A stretch of 33,676 bases of DNA from a virus. The notes under the pieces were generated by a model. It had not been told where the DNA came from. It did no database searches and saw only the letters and a list, made by a program, of their open reading frames with translations. The DNA is taken from the IMG/VR virus record IMGVR_UViG_3300022198_002462, positions 1 to 33,676 of that record. One strand, written 5' to 3'. Positions 16,026-23,447 of the stretch are shown here, piece by piece. The translations under genes and the position numbers were made by a program. Each line of letters opens with the position of its first letter. Positions within the stretch are counted from its first letter, which is position 1.

Positions 16026-17098
16026 GGTGTTGGACAATTTGCAGCCCCCCAATCTTCGATGGTAGACCTTGCCGTGGCCCGGATAACTTGAGTCCTGCTC
16101 ACAGTTGCAGGAAGACTCAAAACGCAAGGACCCGTATCGTAAATATCTACTCCAGCAGCACTTCTAGTGTGAGGGGCTTGCTGTTCTCCTTGCTCACAAA
16201 CTTCGGTCTCCGGGTAATTCAGATCTGGCAACCCAATAGGCAAATACCCAATACCTAATGCCCTCTCCATAGCAAAGCACATGGCCTCCGTGTTTCCTTG
16301 GGCCAACTCGTAAGACCCAATATCATCATCGCAATCTACTCGGTTGTTCAGAATTCGATGTAAGTGGGCGTAAGGGAAGTAATAATCGTTTTGGTCAGAG
16401 ATTGGAAATGTCTCTTGATAAACGATACTTCCACTTTCATCAAACTCTTGGACAAGTGTTTGTCCACTCCTTATCTGCCGATACGCGACAGACAATGTTT
16501 CAGGAAAAATGCTAGGGGTAAAAGCACTTCCTGCCCCATTTAAGACTCCGCCGTTCGGGATGAGAATCATGCACCTTTCTTCTTCATCACAATTGTAATC
16601 ATCGTTTACAATATCCCATGCGTAGGCAGAAAAATTTGGGCCGGGTTCATTAGAGCCAACGAAGAGAAAGTTGGAATTAGGACTTCCAAGATTTGACCAT
16701 GTGACAGTGTAATCAGTTGTCACAACATTTCGTATTCGCTCTGAACCCAAGAAGTAGTAAGTCACACTCTCCGAGGAGTACGAACCACTTCCGGTAATAG
16801 AAAGACCACCGCTGATATTGCCATTGCTGTAGGGGTTAGATTTCGGGCATGTGCAAATCCACTCAGGTGTTCCTATTCCACCTCGGTTTAGAATGTACCC
16901 CGGCTGCCCAATCGCAATAAACGAAAAGTTACGAGACATCGTCTCGTAATCGTCATCAAAACAATCTGAAGAAGAATAGGTGTCAGTAAAAGTTCCAGTG
17001 GCTGTGTAATTCAGATCTACATACATGCAGTCAAGCCTGCACCTTTCGGGGGGGCAGTCACAACAGCACACGGAACCAGCAAGTCCACCTCTACTCAT
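16022..17098 (-). CDS. Cys-rich tail-associated protein of unknown family (358 aa)
   Basis: The ATG at 17098 lies 2 nt after the upstream stop. The reading frame runs further 5' but inside the neighbouring gene. The N-terminus carries a dense cysteine cluster (CCCDCPPERCRLDC, residues 11-24). After it comes a Tyr/Ser/Thr/Asn-rich beta region (for example ATGTFTDTYSSSDC, SGSYSSESVTYYFLG), and the middle has further Cys. This is unusual for a cytoplasmically folded virion protein. It sits among fibre-like genes, so receptor binding is a fair guess. Base composition drops to about one third GC in sampled 60-nt lines (16381, 16561), against above 60% in neighbouring genes. It also has no copy of the repeated 10-mer. 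Both suggest recent acquisition. Confidence 0.6.
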   Translation of the reverse strand: MSRGGLAGSVCCCDCPPERCRLDCMYVDLNYTATGTFTDTYSSSDCFDDDYETMSRNFSFIAIGQPGYILNRGGIGTPEWICTCPKSNPYSNGNISGGLSITGSGSYSSESVTYYFLGSERIRNVVTTDYTVTWSNLGSPNSNFLFVGSNEPGPNFSAYAWDIVNDDYNCDEEERCMILIPNGGVLNGAGSAFTPSIFPETLSVAYRQIRSGQTLVQEFDESGSIVYQETFPISDQNDYYFPYAHLHRILNNRVDCDDDIGSYELAQGNTEAMCFAMERALGIGYLPIGLPDLNYPETEVCEQGEQQAPHTRSAAGVDIYDTGPCVLSLPATVSRTQVIRATARSTIEDWGAANCPTP

Positions 17099-17100
17099 GA

Positions 17101-18165
17101 CTAAACACAAGCCACACCAAGTGCAGGCATTCCTCCCATGATGTAGACGCGGCCAATGCCCCAAGACGCGGGAGCCTCAATCTCGACTGCCGTCACGATC
17201 GTGTCCACGGCATAGGCTTGAAGCGTGAAGGAGGCTACGACAGTTGATGGCTCGTTCTTGACGTTGACACTGAAGTCGTAGAGGACTCCAGCATTCGTGA
17301 ACTCCAAGTCTTTGGAGCCACCGTCGTCCGCCAACACCACCTCCTGTACGGGATAGGAGTAGTAATCGACATTCCCGACGCTCCCCGCTGTAACCTCCCC
17401 CGTGATCTGGACAATGGTGGGGCGGCCCGTGGTGGAGATCGTGACCTTCGTATTGGTGCTGTCTGCCGCACCCACTGCCTTGATACCAAGCCCGTCCTCA
17501 AAGATGAGAGATGCGTTCTGGGCTCCAGCCTCAAAGGTCGTGGGATTCCCCCCACTATCGTTGACGGTGATGGTTTCGTGGAACCAGCGGTCAAACGAGA
17601 GGTTCACCGTCTGGCCGCTGGCGTCCGTCTTGATGTAATAGGATCGTCCGTTGGCTCCGCTCGTCCAGTCACCGGAGATCGTGAAGGTGTCGTCTCCTCC
17701 CGATGCGGAGATCGTGCCAGCATCCGACGCTACGTTGCCGTATCCGTCCACCGCCGTCACACAAGAAACCAGAAACGAGCAGAGGTCGTCGCCCTTATCC
17801 AACTCGTAGTTGGTACCGCCCGCAACATTCGGGCTGGTTGTGATCCTGATGAAGTCCGTATTGGCAGTCGTTATCGAAGTGTATGCGTTCCCCCCACCTC
17901 CACCACCGTCCGGGAAGTCAAAGTAGAAAGAATTCGGGGAAAAGAGACTGATGTCTCCCATCGTGTTAACAAGAGACAAGCCGTTGCCATAACCAGACGC
18001 CATGGAATTGGCGTTGGAGTGTGGCACCCTGAACGCAAAATCAGTCAGGTTTCCCGGAATCGCCATCGACTCCGAAAACCCTGACATGATGTGGGGAGGA
18101 TGGAGTCGAGGTACGATCGGTACCTCAACCCCGTCCATGTTGCTTGTGTCATTCAGGTACGTCAC
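17101..18165 (-). CDS. Fibre-like structural protein (354 aa)
   Basis: The start is a GTG at 18165 that overlaps the stop of the holin-like peptide (GTGA, 18162-18165). The protein is rich in Gly, Ser, Thr and Asp and strongly beta-patterned, with a six-glycine run (about residue 88) and a terminal region (SFTLQAYAVDTIVTAVEIEAPASW) typical of fibre or tip domains. No chaperone or enzymatic motif is visible. It is probably a tail fibre, tip or short tail appendage protein. One exact repeat motif (17547) and one near copy (17889) occur in it. Confidence 0.55.
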   Translation of the reverse strand: MTYLNDTSNMDGVEVPIVPRLHPPHIMSGFSESMAIPGNLTDFAFRVPHSNANSMASGYGNGLSLVNTMGDISLFSPNSFYFDFPDGGGGGGNAYTSITTANTDFIRITTSPNVAGGTNYELDKGDDLCSFLVSCVTAVDGYGNVASDAGTISASGGDDTFTISGDWTSGANGRSYYIKTDASGQTVNLSFDRWFHETITVNDSGGNPTTFEAGAQNASLIFEDGLGIKAVGAADSTNTKVTISTTGRPTIVQITGEVTAGSVGNVDYYSYPVQEVVLADDGGSKDLEFTNAGVLYDFSVNVKNEPSTVVASFTLQAYAVDTIVTAVEIEAPASWGIGRVYIMGGMPALGVACV

Positions 18166-18299
18166 TTGTCGTCCAACTTATCCTTGATGTCTTGAAGGTC
18201 CTGCCGGATCCCTTTGACCATAGTGTAGTACACCAGTACCCACACAATCAGGGGCGTGACGTTGTTCTCAAGAATCGGAATCAGGGCTGTTGGTTCCAT
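18162..18299 (-). CDS. Holin-like single-TM peptide (45 aa)
   Basis: The short open frame begins MEPTALIPILENNV, continues into a hydrophobic segment (VTPLIVWVLVYYTMV, about residues 14-28) and ends with a charged helix (KGIRQDLQDIKDKLDDK). One transmembrane segment followed by a charged C-terminal helix is the layout of small phage holins of the BhlA/UviB kind and of similar lysis accessory peptides. The GTGA overlap with the next gene and the 19-nt overlap with the dockerin-domain gene support it being translated. No endolysin is visible in this window, so the lysis role is an inference from topology. Confidence 0.6.
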   Translation of the reverse strand: MEPTALIPILENNVTPLIVWVLVYYTMVKGIRQDLQDIKDKLDDK

Positions 18300-18832
18300 G
18301 GTGCCTCCCATCCCCACTGGGTGTTTAGAATCCCGAGGTCACTTCCCCCCACTTTGCCGTCCCAGTCGAGGTCGGACCGCTGGGCGTCGGTGCCCCAATC
18401 CGCAAACAGCAGGCCCCGGTCTTCGCCGTCCACCTTGCCATCCTCGTTGATGTCGCCTACAGGATACAGTCGGATTGCCCAATCAATGGGCACGACCTCT
18501 GTCTGGAGCGGCCCGACCGCAGTCTTCCACTGTGCGACGATCACCTTCTGCGACCACTCCCAGCAGACCTCCCCATCCGTTACCACGGGCTTCTTGCCGT
18601 CCGGGATCTTCCACCGCATCTGAAACGTGTGGAGCCGGTTCGACGCCATCTTGTTCTCGGTGGTGATCTCGCCGTCCATCTGCCACTCCCAGTCGGTGGT
18701 CTCGATGGTGTAGATCACATCGGTCTTCTTGTCGGTATTGTCGTCATGGGCTTCAACCACCCAGATCCCGTCAAGGAAGAGCCGGGTGGCCTGCATGGCG
18801 GTAAGTGCTACTGCACAAATCGGGACTTGCAT
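18281..18832 (-). CDS. Protein with C-terminal dockerin type I-like domain (183 aa)
   Basis: Residues 126-174 show two calcium-loop half-repeats: GDINEDGKVDGEDRGLLFAD with a following WG, and SDLDWDGKVGGSDLGIL with a following N-T-Q-W-G. The Asp/Asn positions 1, 3, 5, 9 and 12 of each loop fit dockerin type I. The N-terminal about 120 residues are Trp-rich and beta-like (DWEWQMDGEI, HTFQMRWKI), with a mildly hydrophobic first 20 residues that is not a convincing signal peptide. Dockerins bind cohesins in cellulosomes and occur widely, with unclear partners, in Planctomycetota. In a phage late operon it may be a virion or adhesion domain or an acquired host gene. GGAG lies upstream of the ATG, and a 211-nt non-coding gap precedes it. 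Confidence 0.75.
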   Translation of the reverse strand: MQVPICAVALTAMQATRLFLDGIWVVEAHDDNTDKKTDVIYTIETTDWEWQMDGEITTENKMASNRLHTFQMRWKIPDGKKPVVTDGEVCWEWSQKVIVAQWKTAVGPLQTEVVPIDWAIRLYPVGDINEDGKVDGEDRGLLFADWGTDAQRSDLDWDGKVGGSDLGILNTQWGWEAPWNQQP

Positions 18833-19043
18833 TCCTGATTCTCCACTATTTCTCGGACGAGAAAATGGGGTAATTCAAAATCCAACTTTGAATTGCCCTT
18901 GTGACAAACCGCTACGCCACGAGGGCAATGACCGACACTTCATCACAAGAGTTAGCGTTTTCCGCTAACCTCCCTAACTTCGGTATACCTTTCTGTCGCT
19001 TTATGGGCGATTTAACGAGATAGTTGCCAGTATTGGCACTTTC
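18833..19043 (-). other. Structured non-coding gap inside the late operon
   Basis: This is the only non-coding gap of more than about 60 nt in the late operon. It contains an 11-bp stem at 18869-18879/18887-18897 with a 7-nt loop and a 9-bp stem at 18895-18903/18918-18926 that shares bases with the first, so the two exclude each other. It also contains a perfect 7-bp GTTAGCG/CGCTAAC hairpin (18951-18969; loop GAAAA on the minus strand) and a small TGCCA/TGGCA stem (19025-19038). It is more AT-rich than its surroundings. I see no convincing -35/-10 pair and no T-run typical of a terminator. Confidence 0.5.
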
Positions 19044-19253
19044 TCACGCGGGCGGGGTGTAGTTGATCGCCTTGAGGGCAGTCGCACTTGCGGCGAGACC
19101 GTTGGCCGCAGCGACGAGCGCGTCGATCATCGCGTCATCGACGGAGGTCCGCTGCTGGACATCGGTGAAAGTGGTTCCGAGTTCGGTCACAGCCGACTCG
19201 ATGATCGTGAGCGCGGTCAGGGCCTTCTGGTATTGAGAGGTGGTGCTAGCCAT
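19044..19253 (-). CDS. Small helical protein (69 aa)
   Basis: The ATG at 19253 overlaps the tail-fibre stop as TGATG (19251-19255), so I prefer it to the TTG one codon earlier. The 69-aa protein is Ala/Thr-rich and almost entirely helical by pattern (ALTALTIIESAVTELG, DALVAAANGLAASATALKAI). It could be a coiled-coil accessory of the fibre, such as a trimerisation or assembly factor. No family is recognised. Confidence 0.6.
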   Translation of the reverse strand: MASTTSQYQKALTALTIIESAVTELGTTFTDVQQRTSVDDAMIDALVAAANGLAASATALKAINYTPPA

Positions 19254-21277
19254 CAAAGGTCTTCCAAGTTGAGGTGTGTAACAGTAGTTCCACGACCACT
19301 GTATTCGTAGTTGATCCAGTCAACGTGGTAATAACTAGTGACTGCATCGGCGTTGTTGTAAAGCATGATCGTGAAGCCGGGACACCCAGTGTCAGTGTAG
19401 ATGTTCTGGGTGAATGCTTGGGTTCCGTCGATGTATGCGGTGACTTCCCAATACTCGATGCCAAGCAGTTCCGCACGCTTGCAGTGCAATCCAAGGCGAA
19501 CCCACTGGTTGTTCGTGAAAGCAAATGAGAGCAGGTCAGACTCTGACGAGTTCTGGTAAGTGCCTTCATTGTCTCGATGGAATCTTCGCCAGTACGGCAA
19601 TGCCGGGTTTCCATAACAAGTCAACCCAACGTGGCAGATGTCTCCCCATCCCGAGCCTGAGATGGTTGACTGCAATCCCTCAGTGCCATCGCCAAACCAA
19701 CAACCAAATGAGATCTCGGCTCCGTTGGATCGCAGGTCCGGATCAAAGTAGACCTCGCACAACGCTTCCTCTCCGACCGTTCTTCCGATCATCGGCTCAA
19801 CGTCAATGTTCGCTCGTCGCCACGACTGGTTGGCGGTGTAACCACGGACGACTCCGTGGTGGTCGTTGTAGATTCCTGCCAACTGGGTCCAGTATCCAGA
19901 CTGAGTTCCAAACAGAGGGTATAGGCTCTGCATGTCATCAAACAACTTGACCGTCCCACTTTTTGGAGTGATCTTGTAGTTGTCATCAGCCAAGACAAGG
20001 TCGTTGTTGAACTTCGACAAGTTGATGCTGCTGAGAGCAGTTGATGCCGCCTGATTGCTGGCATTGCCGAGGAAGATCCTGTCTTCGTTCAGGTTCGGGA
20101 CTGCGTTGGTACGACCTGCACCGCCGACCTTGATGATGCCAGCGGGTCCGCCGCCGGGGTTGACGCGAGCAACCCACCCGATGTTCTGGATCAGGTTGCC
20201 TTCGCCGGTCGGGGGCGAGTCAGTGAATGTTCCCGCCGTGCCGACGTAGACGTTCGAGCCGAGCGTGTAGGTTCCGGACGGAACGTCTACTCCCTCGACG
20301 CTGCCGAGCGTGGCGATATGCGTCTCGGCATTGGGGTTGACGCTTGCGTCTCGAACCATGCCGAACGCGGGCATCTTCGCTGGGTCAGAACAGTCCGCAA
20401 GACCAACGGTCGGGGTAGAGCCAGAGACACCATTGATGTAGACGATGTCACCGACCGTGAGCGTTACACCGCTAGCGTTCTTTGCCCGAAACGTCACGGC
20501 ACCATCAAGGTCTCCGTGGATGTCCAGCCAACGGAAGTCTTCGGTGCCGATGTTGTAGGTCAGGTCGGCACTCGGGTTCAGGTCGATGCTGAGGCTGCCG
20601 CTCGTTAGTTGGCTCGCAGCGATCGAGAGAGCAGCCTCGTGTTGAGTGACGCTCGACTCGGAGATGCGGGCGTCGGCGAATGTCCCACTCGTAACGTCCG
20701 TGGCAGCGTGGGTGTGGGCCGGAAGATCACCACTCGTCAGGTCGTTGGTGAAGTCCGTCAGACTCCAGTTGCTGGCTGCCCGAGCCCGGATGTTTGACCC
20801 ATCCGTATAAACGATATTGTCCGCCGTCTTTGTAATCGAGACATCGGAGAACGAGTTAATCGGAATTGTCGAGACGCGAGCGGCAGCAAGATCACCCGTG
20901 GTCAGATTTGCAGCGTCGTTTGTACCAAGGGCCGTACGGGCAGCACTTGCGGTCGTGGCTCCAGTGCCTCCTTTGTCAATCGGCACAACTGGCTGAAGCC
21001 AAGTAAAAACACCAGTCAGATTGTTATAGGAGAGACCGGTGCCTGCGGCTGAAACGGCATTCCGAGCGTCGGCATCCGTGTAGTACGGGCCAATAATGCT
21101 GGCGGATTGCGTGATCGTGACGATCTGGCTCGCGGGGGTTGTGACGGAAGTGGTAGTGTCCGCAGGCTGCGTGATCGTAATGCTCGATTCGGTAGGAGAA
21201 ACCGTCACCGTCTGAGTGTCGCCCTCAGTAACGGTGATCTGGTAGGTGGTCTCCGTGACCGTAATCGAATCAGCCAT
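19253..21277 (-). CDS. Tail fibre protein (674 aa)
   Basis: The N-terminus is a string of Thr/Val beta repeats (ITVTE, TVTVS, ITITQ). Residues 98-118 carry the classic tail-fibre segment 'PIDKGGTGATTASAARTALG', a motif widespread in phage fibres. A Gly/Ser/Thr beta region follows, then a C-terminal domain of about 200 residues, rich in Trp, Tyr and Cys (WDICHVGLTCYGN-like, YWEVTAYIDGT), which may be a lectin-like receptor-binding domain. It overlaps the upstream gene by 8 nt. No copy of the repeated 10-mer occurs in it. The fibre assignment is firm. The carbohydrate-binding role of the C-terminus is inferred. Confidence 0.85.
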   Translation of the reverse strand: MADSITVTETTYQITVTEGDTQTVTVSPTESSITITQPADTTTSVTTPASQIVTITQSASIIGPYYTDADARNAVSAAGTGLSYNNLTGVFTWLQPVVPIDKGGTGATTASAARTALGTNDAANLTTGDLAAARVSTIPINSFSDVSITKTADNIVYTDGSNIRARAASNWSLTDFTNDLTSGDLPAHTHAATDVTSGTFADARISESSVTQHEAALSIAASQLTSGSLSIDLNPSADLTYNIGTEDFRWLDIHGDLDGAVTFRAKNASGVTLTVGDIVYINGVSGSTPTVGLADCSDPAKMPAFGMVRDASVNPNAETHIATLGSVEGVDVPSGTYTLGSNVYVGTAGTFTDSPPTGEGNLIQNIGWVARVNPGGGPAGIIKVGGAGRTNAVPNLNEDRIFLGNASNQAASTALSSINLSKFNNDLVLADDNYKITPKSGTVKLFDDMQSLYPLFGTQSGYWTQLAGIYNDHHGVVRGYTANQSWRRANIDVEPMIGRTVGEEALCEVYFDPDLRSNGAEISFGCWFGDGTEGLQSTISGSGWGDICHVGLTCYGNPALPYWRRFHRDNEGTYQNSSESDLLSFAFTNNQWVRLGLHCKRAELLGIEYWEVTAYIDGTQAFTQNIYTDTGCPGFTIMLYNNADAVTSYYHVDWINYEYSGRGTTVTHLNLEDL

Positions 21278-21653
21278 CCGTCGTTACCTCAGGCTTGACG
21301 TACAGCGTGCCTTCAAGAATACGGGCAACGGTTCCAGCCCCGTCGTGGTTCTCAATGTCGTAAACATACTTACCGGCAGGAATCGCAGCCGTTTGGGCCG
21401 CCGACAACGCAATCAGAACCGTCGAGTTCCCTTCGTCATCTCCTGAATCCGAAGGATCTTTCGTGAAAGGAGCCGCAGTTCCGTCTCCAGAGACGGACAG
21501 ATAGGAGGTGCCCCCATACTTGTCCTTTGCCTGCATACGGAAGTTGTCAAGGAAGGCCGTAGTGGGGCTGTATGTCCCCCCACTGTTAGCCCTCTTGACC
21601 GTGAGTTCCGAGGTCTCGCCCTGATTGATGGTCCAGTCGTAACGAGCCGTCAT
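21270..21653 (-). CDS. Small phage structural protein (BppU/adaptor-type beta domain, 127 aa)
   Basis: The ATG at 21653 overlaps the upstream stop (ATGA, 21650-21653). The protein opens 'WTINQGETSELTVKR' and closes 'AGKYVYDIENHDGAGTVARILEGTLYVKPEVT'. This start-and-end pattern (a ligand-like 'QGxT' strand, and 'YDLE ... G.V..LL.G...V.PEVT') is familiar from small beta-sandwich proteins in many tailed-phage head-tail or fibre clusters. It probably links fibre to virion. One exact repeat motif (21576) sits in it as Ser-Gly-Gly. Confidence 0.65.
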   Translation of the reverse strand: MTARYDWTINQGETSELTVKRANSGGTYSPTTAFLDNFRMQAKDKYGGTSYLSVSGDGTAAPFTKDPSDSGDDEGNSTVLIALSAAQTAAIPAGKYVYDIENHDGAGTVARILEGTLYVKPEVTTDG

Positions 21654-22564
21654 GGCGTCCTCCAAGATCCAGCGAAGAAGATGTCGTCGTAGTTCGGGTT
21701 GTCCACCGTCTTCCGCTGCCACGACTTGCCAGTCCGCATCTGGAGGTTGGCGACGTTGTCGGTGGCGGTCTTGATGGCGGAGCGGTACTGCTGAAGGATC
21801 ATCTGGTAGTGGTTGCCAGTGATCTTCCGGTACGACCCCAACTTCATAGCGGCTCCTGCCGAGATCGCCTCGTAAAGCGATTGCGCCCCAATGGGAGCGA
21901 TCTCGTATCGGATGCCCGTTTCAAGGTTGGTCTTGAAGGGCACGCGAACCGCGACTTCCGCAAGGTCAACGTCATGGCTCGCGATAACACGCTCCTCCAC
22001 CATACCAGTGGGGGGAATGACTCGGAGGATCTGACCGGCATAGGCGTTCTCCCGTCGATCCAGTTCCCCAAGGTCCGGTGCCGAGTCCAGCACAAACGTC
22101 TGACGATCGCCCCGCATGGTGCCTCCGTCCACGGAGTAATGCACCATGATGTCGCCGGTGGGGACGTAGTAGATCGTCCAGTCTCGATCGGCGTTGAACT
22201 TGGAGTCGAAGCGAAGAGTGTTGCCCTCCAGACTCCAGCCCACGCCAGCGGGATGCCATTCCGTGCGGGGTTTAATCTCGTCAATCACCGCACCGTTGTC
22301 GTCTCGACACGCAATCCGCCAGATCTCGCCAACGGCGGGCGGCAACTGGTAGTACTCGTCGGTGGCGTTGGGACGGAAATCCATCCGCATCAGAACAGGG
22401 TTATCCATGTTCATGTTGACGCGGGACAGGACATCCACCATCGTCGGGCTGATGATGTGACGGATGAGGAAGTCGTTGTCGTACTTTGCGTCAAAGTCCG
22501 GATCATCGAGGTAGCCTCGGATCCGTTCAATGACCGTGTACAGGAATGAGCCCGTGCTGTGCAT
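21650..22564 (-). CDS. Head-tail adaptor / connector protein candidate (304 aa)
   Basis: The ATG at 22564 overlaps the upstream stop (TGATG). The N-terminal helices (LYTVIERIRGYLDDPDF, then FLIRHIISPTMVDVLSRV) are followed by a beta domain with 'YYQLPPAVGEIWRI' and a C-terminal helical part ending 'MRTGKSWQRKTVD'. This helix-beta-helix layout is that of podovirus adaptor (gatekeeper) proteins binding the portal, such as the phage-adaptor families seen in marine podoviruses. Its place between capsid and fibre genes fits. The identification rests on pattern and synteny. Confidence 0.6.
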   Translation of the reverse strand: MHSTGSFLYTVIERIRGYLDDPDFDAKYDNDFLIRHIISPTMVDVLSRVNMNMDNPVLMRMDFRPNATDEYYQLPPAVGEIWRIACRDDNGAVIDEIKPRTEWHPAGVGWSLEGNTLRFDSKFNADRDWTIYYVPTGDIMVHYSVDGGTMRGDRQTFVLDSAPDLGELDRRENAYAGQILRVIPPTGMVEERVIASHDVDLAEVAVRVPFKTNLETGIRYEIAPIGAQSLYEAISAGAAMKLGSYRKITGNHYQMILQQYRSAIKTATDNVANLQMRTGKSWQRKTVDNPNYDDIFFAGSWRTP

Positions 22565-22899
22565 CAACGCCTCCTATAGATGGGACGACGACGCATGACG
22601 TTCTGGAGAATGTCTCGGGCATCGTCAAGACTGTCGGGATCGTACGACCCTCCAAAGTCTTCCCGCAGCATGTCGAGGATTTCCATCTCCTTCATGTTGC
22701 TGTCAAAGGATCGCCCAAACATAGAGCCGGGATCTCGAACAGCCCTCCGACCCGTATCAGAACCACGCTCCACCATACGGAAGGCGTTGCTGTCGGCACG
22801 GGCCCCCATCTTTAAGGCCCCCATCAACTCCTGCCTTGCCTGACGAGGCAGTTGCTTAAGGATAGGGCCAAGGAGTTGGAGAAGCGTAAGAGGGTTCAT
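22564..22899 (-). CDS. Hypothetical protein (111 aa)
   Basis: The N-terminus is hydrophobic and helical (MNPLTLLQLLGPILKQLP), then basic, with an acidic 'YDPDSLDDARDILQNV' segment and an Arg-rich end (MRRRPIYRRR). The start overlaps the upstream stop (22896-22899, ATGA). No family is recognised. It may be a minor virion or assembly protein given its position. Confidence 0.55.
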   Translation of the reverse strand: MNPLTLLQLLGPILKQLPRQARQELMGALKMGARADSNAFRMVERGSDTGRRAVRDPGSMFGRSFDSNMKEMEILDMLREDFGGSYDPDSLDDARDILQNVMRRRPIYRRR

Positions 22900-23447
22900 A
22901 TGCCACCTGTGATGATGCGGCCCTTGGCCGAGTTCATGAGATCTTTCTTGAATTCTACCGCTTCCGCAGACTGATTGTTAGTCCATTTCTTGGAACGGAT
23001 AGAAAGAGCCGCCGCCTCGTCGCCGGTGGTCCTCTGCACCCAGTCCGCGACCCGGTGCTTCTCCTCGATGTCGGCCCGCTCCATGGCACGCTTGGCCCGG
23101 GCACGATCCCGGATGCCTCGCCTCATCGCTTCCGCGATCTCATCCGCAGGCCGGAGCCGCTCCCGCACCCAGTCCTGAGTGGGGGGATGCCAGTTGGGCG
23201 GCGTCGGAAACGCCTCCAACTCCATCAGAATCCCCACCCCGTCTCGCTGCGGGTGATAGAGCCACTTCGAAAACACGAAGGAGTTGGCCTGCTTGTGGCG
23301 GTATACGAACAGGTCCTTGATACCACTGAAGCGTTGTGCCCACAGAACCCACTCGGAGTCCGGGAGGACTTCGTGGTCTTCGCCAAGCGTCAGTCCCATA
23401 CCCGCAGCGTGGGCACGGGGGTCATACATGATCTCGATCTCGGTCAA
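22896..23447 (-). CDS. Hypothetical virion-module protein (183 aa)
   Basis: The N-terminal half has aromatic beta-like segments (EWVLWAQRFSGIKDLFVYRH, FVFSKWLYHPQRDG), then a 'PPNWHPPTQDWV' stretch and a basic helical C-terminal half (RRGIRDRARAKRAMERADIEEKH). It overlaps both neighbours by ATGA. No known family is apparent. One exact repeat motif (23178) is read here as Pro-Pro-Thr. Confidence 0.55.
   Translation of the reverse strand: MTEIEIMYDPRAHAAGMGLTLGEDHEVLPDSEWVLWAQRFSGIKDLFVYRHKQANSFVFSKWLYHPQRDGVGILMELEAFPTPPNWHPPTQDWVRERLRPADEIAEAMRRGIRDRARAKRAMERADIEEKHRVADWVQRTTGDEAAALSIRSKKWTNNQSAEAVEFKKDLMNSAKGRIITGGI

Noticed and set aside
16022-16127. Longer TTG start (16127) for the small CGC-x-KRR protein
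   Set aside because: It would overlap the upstream gene by more than 100 nt, while ATG 16025 gives the ATGA coupling used elsewhere in the operon.
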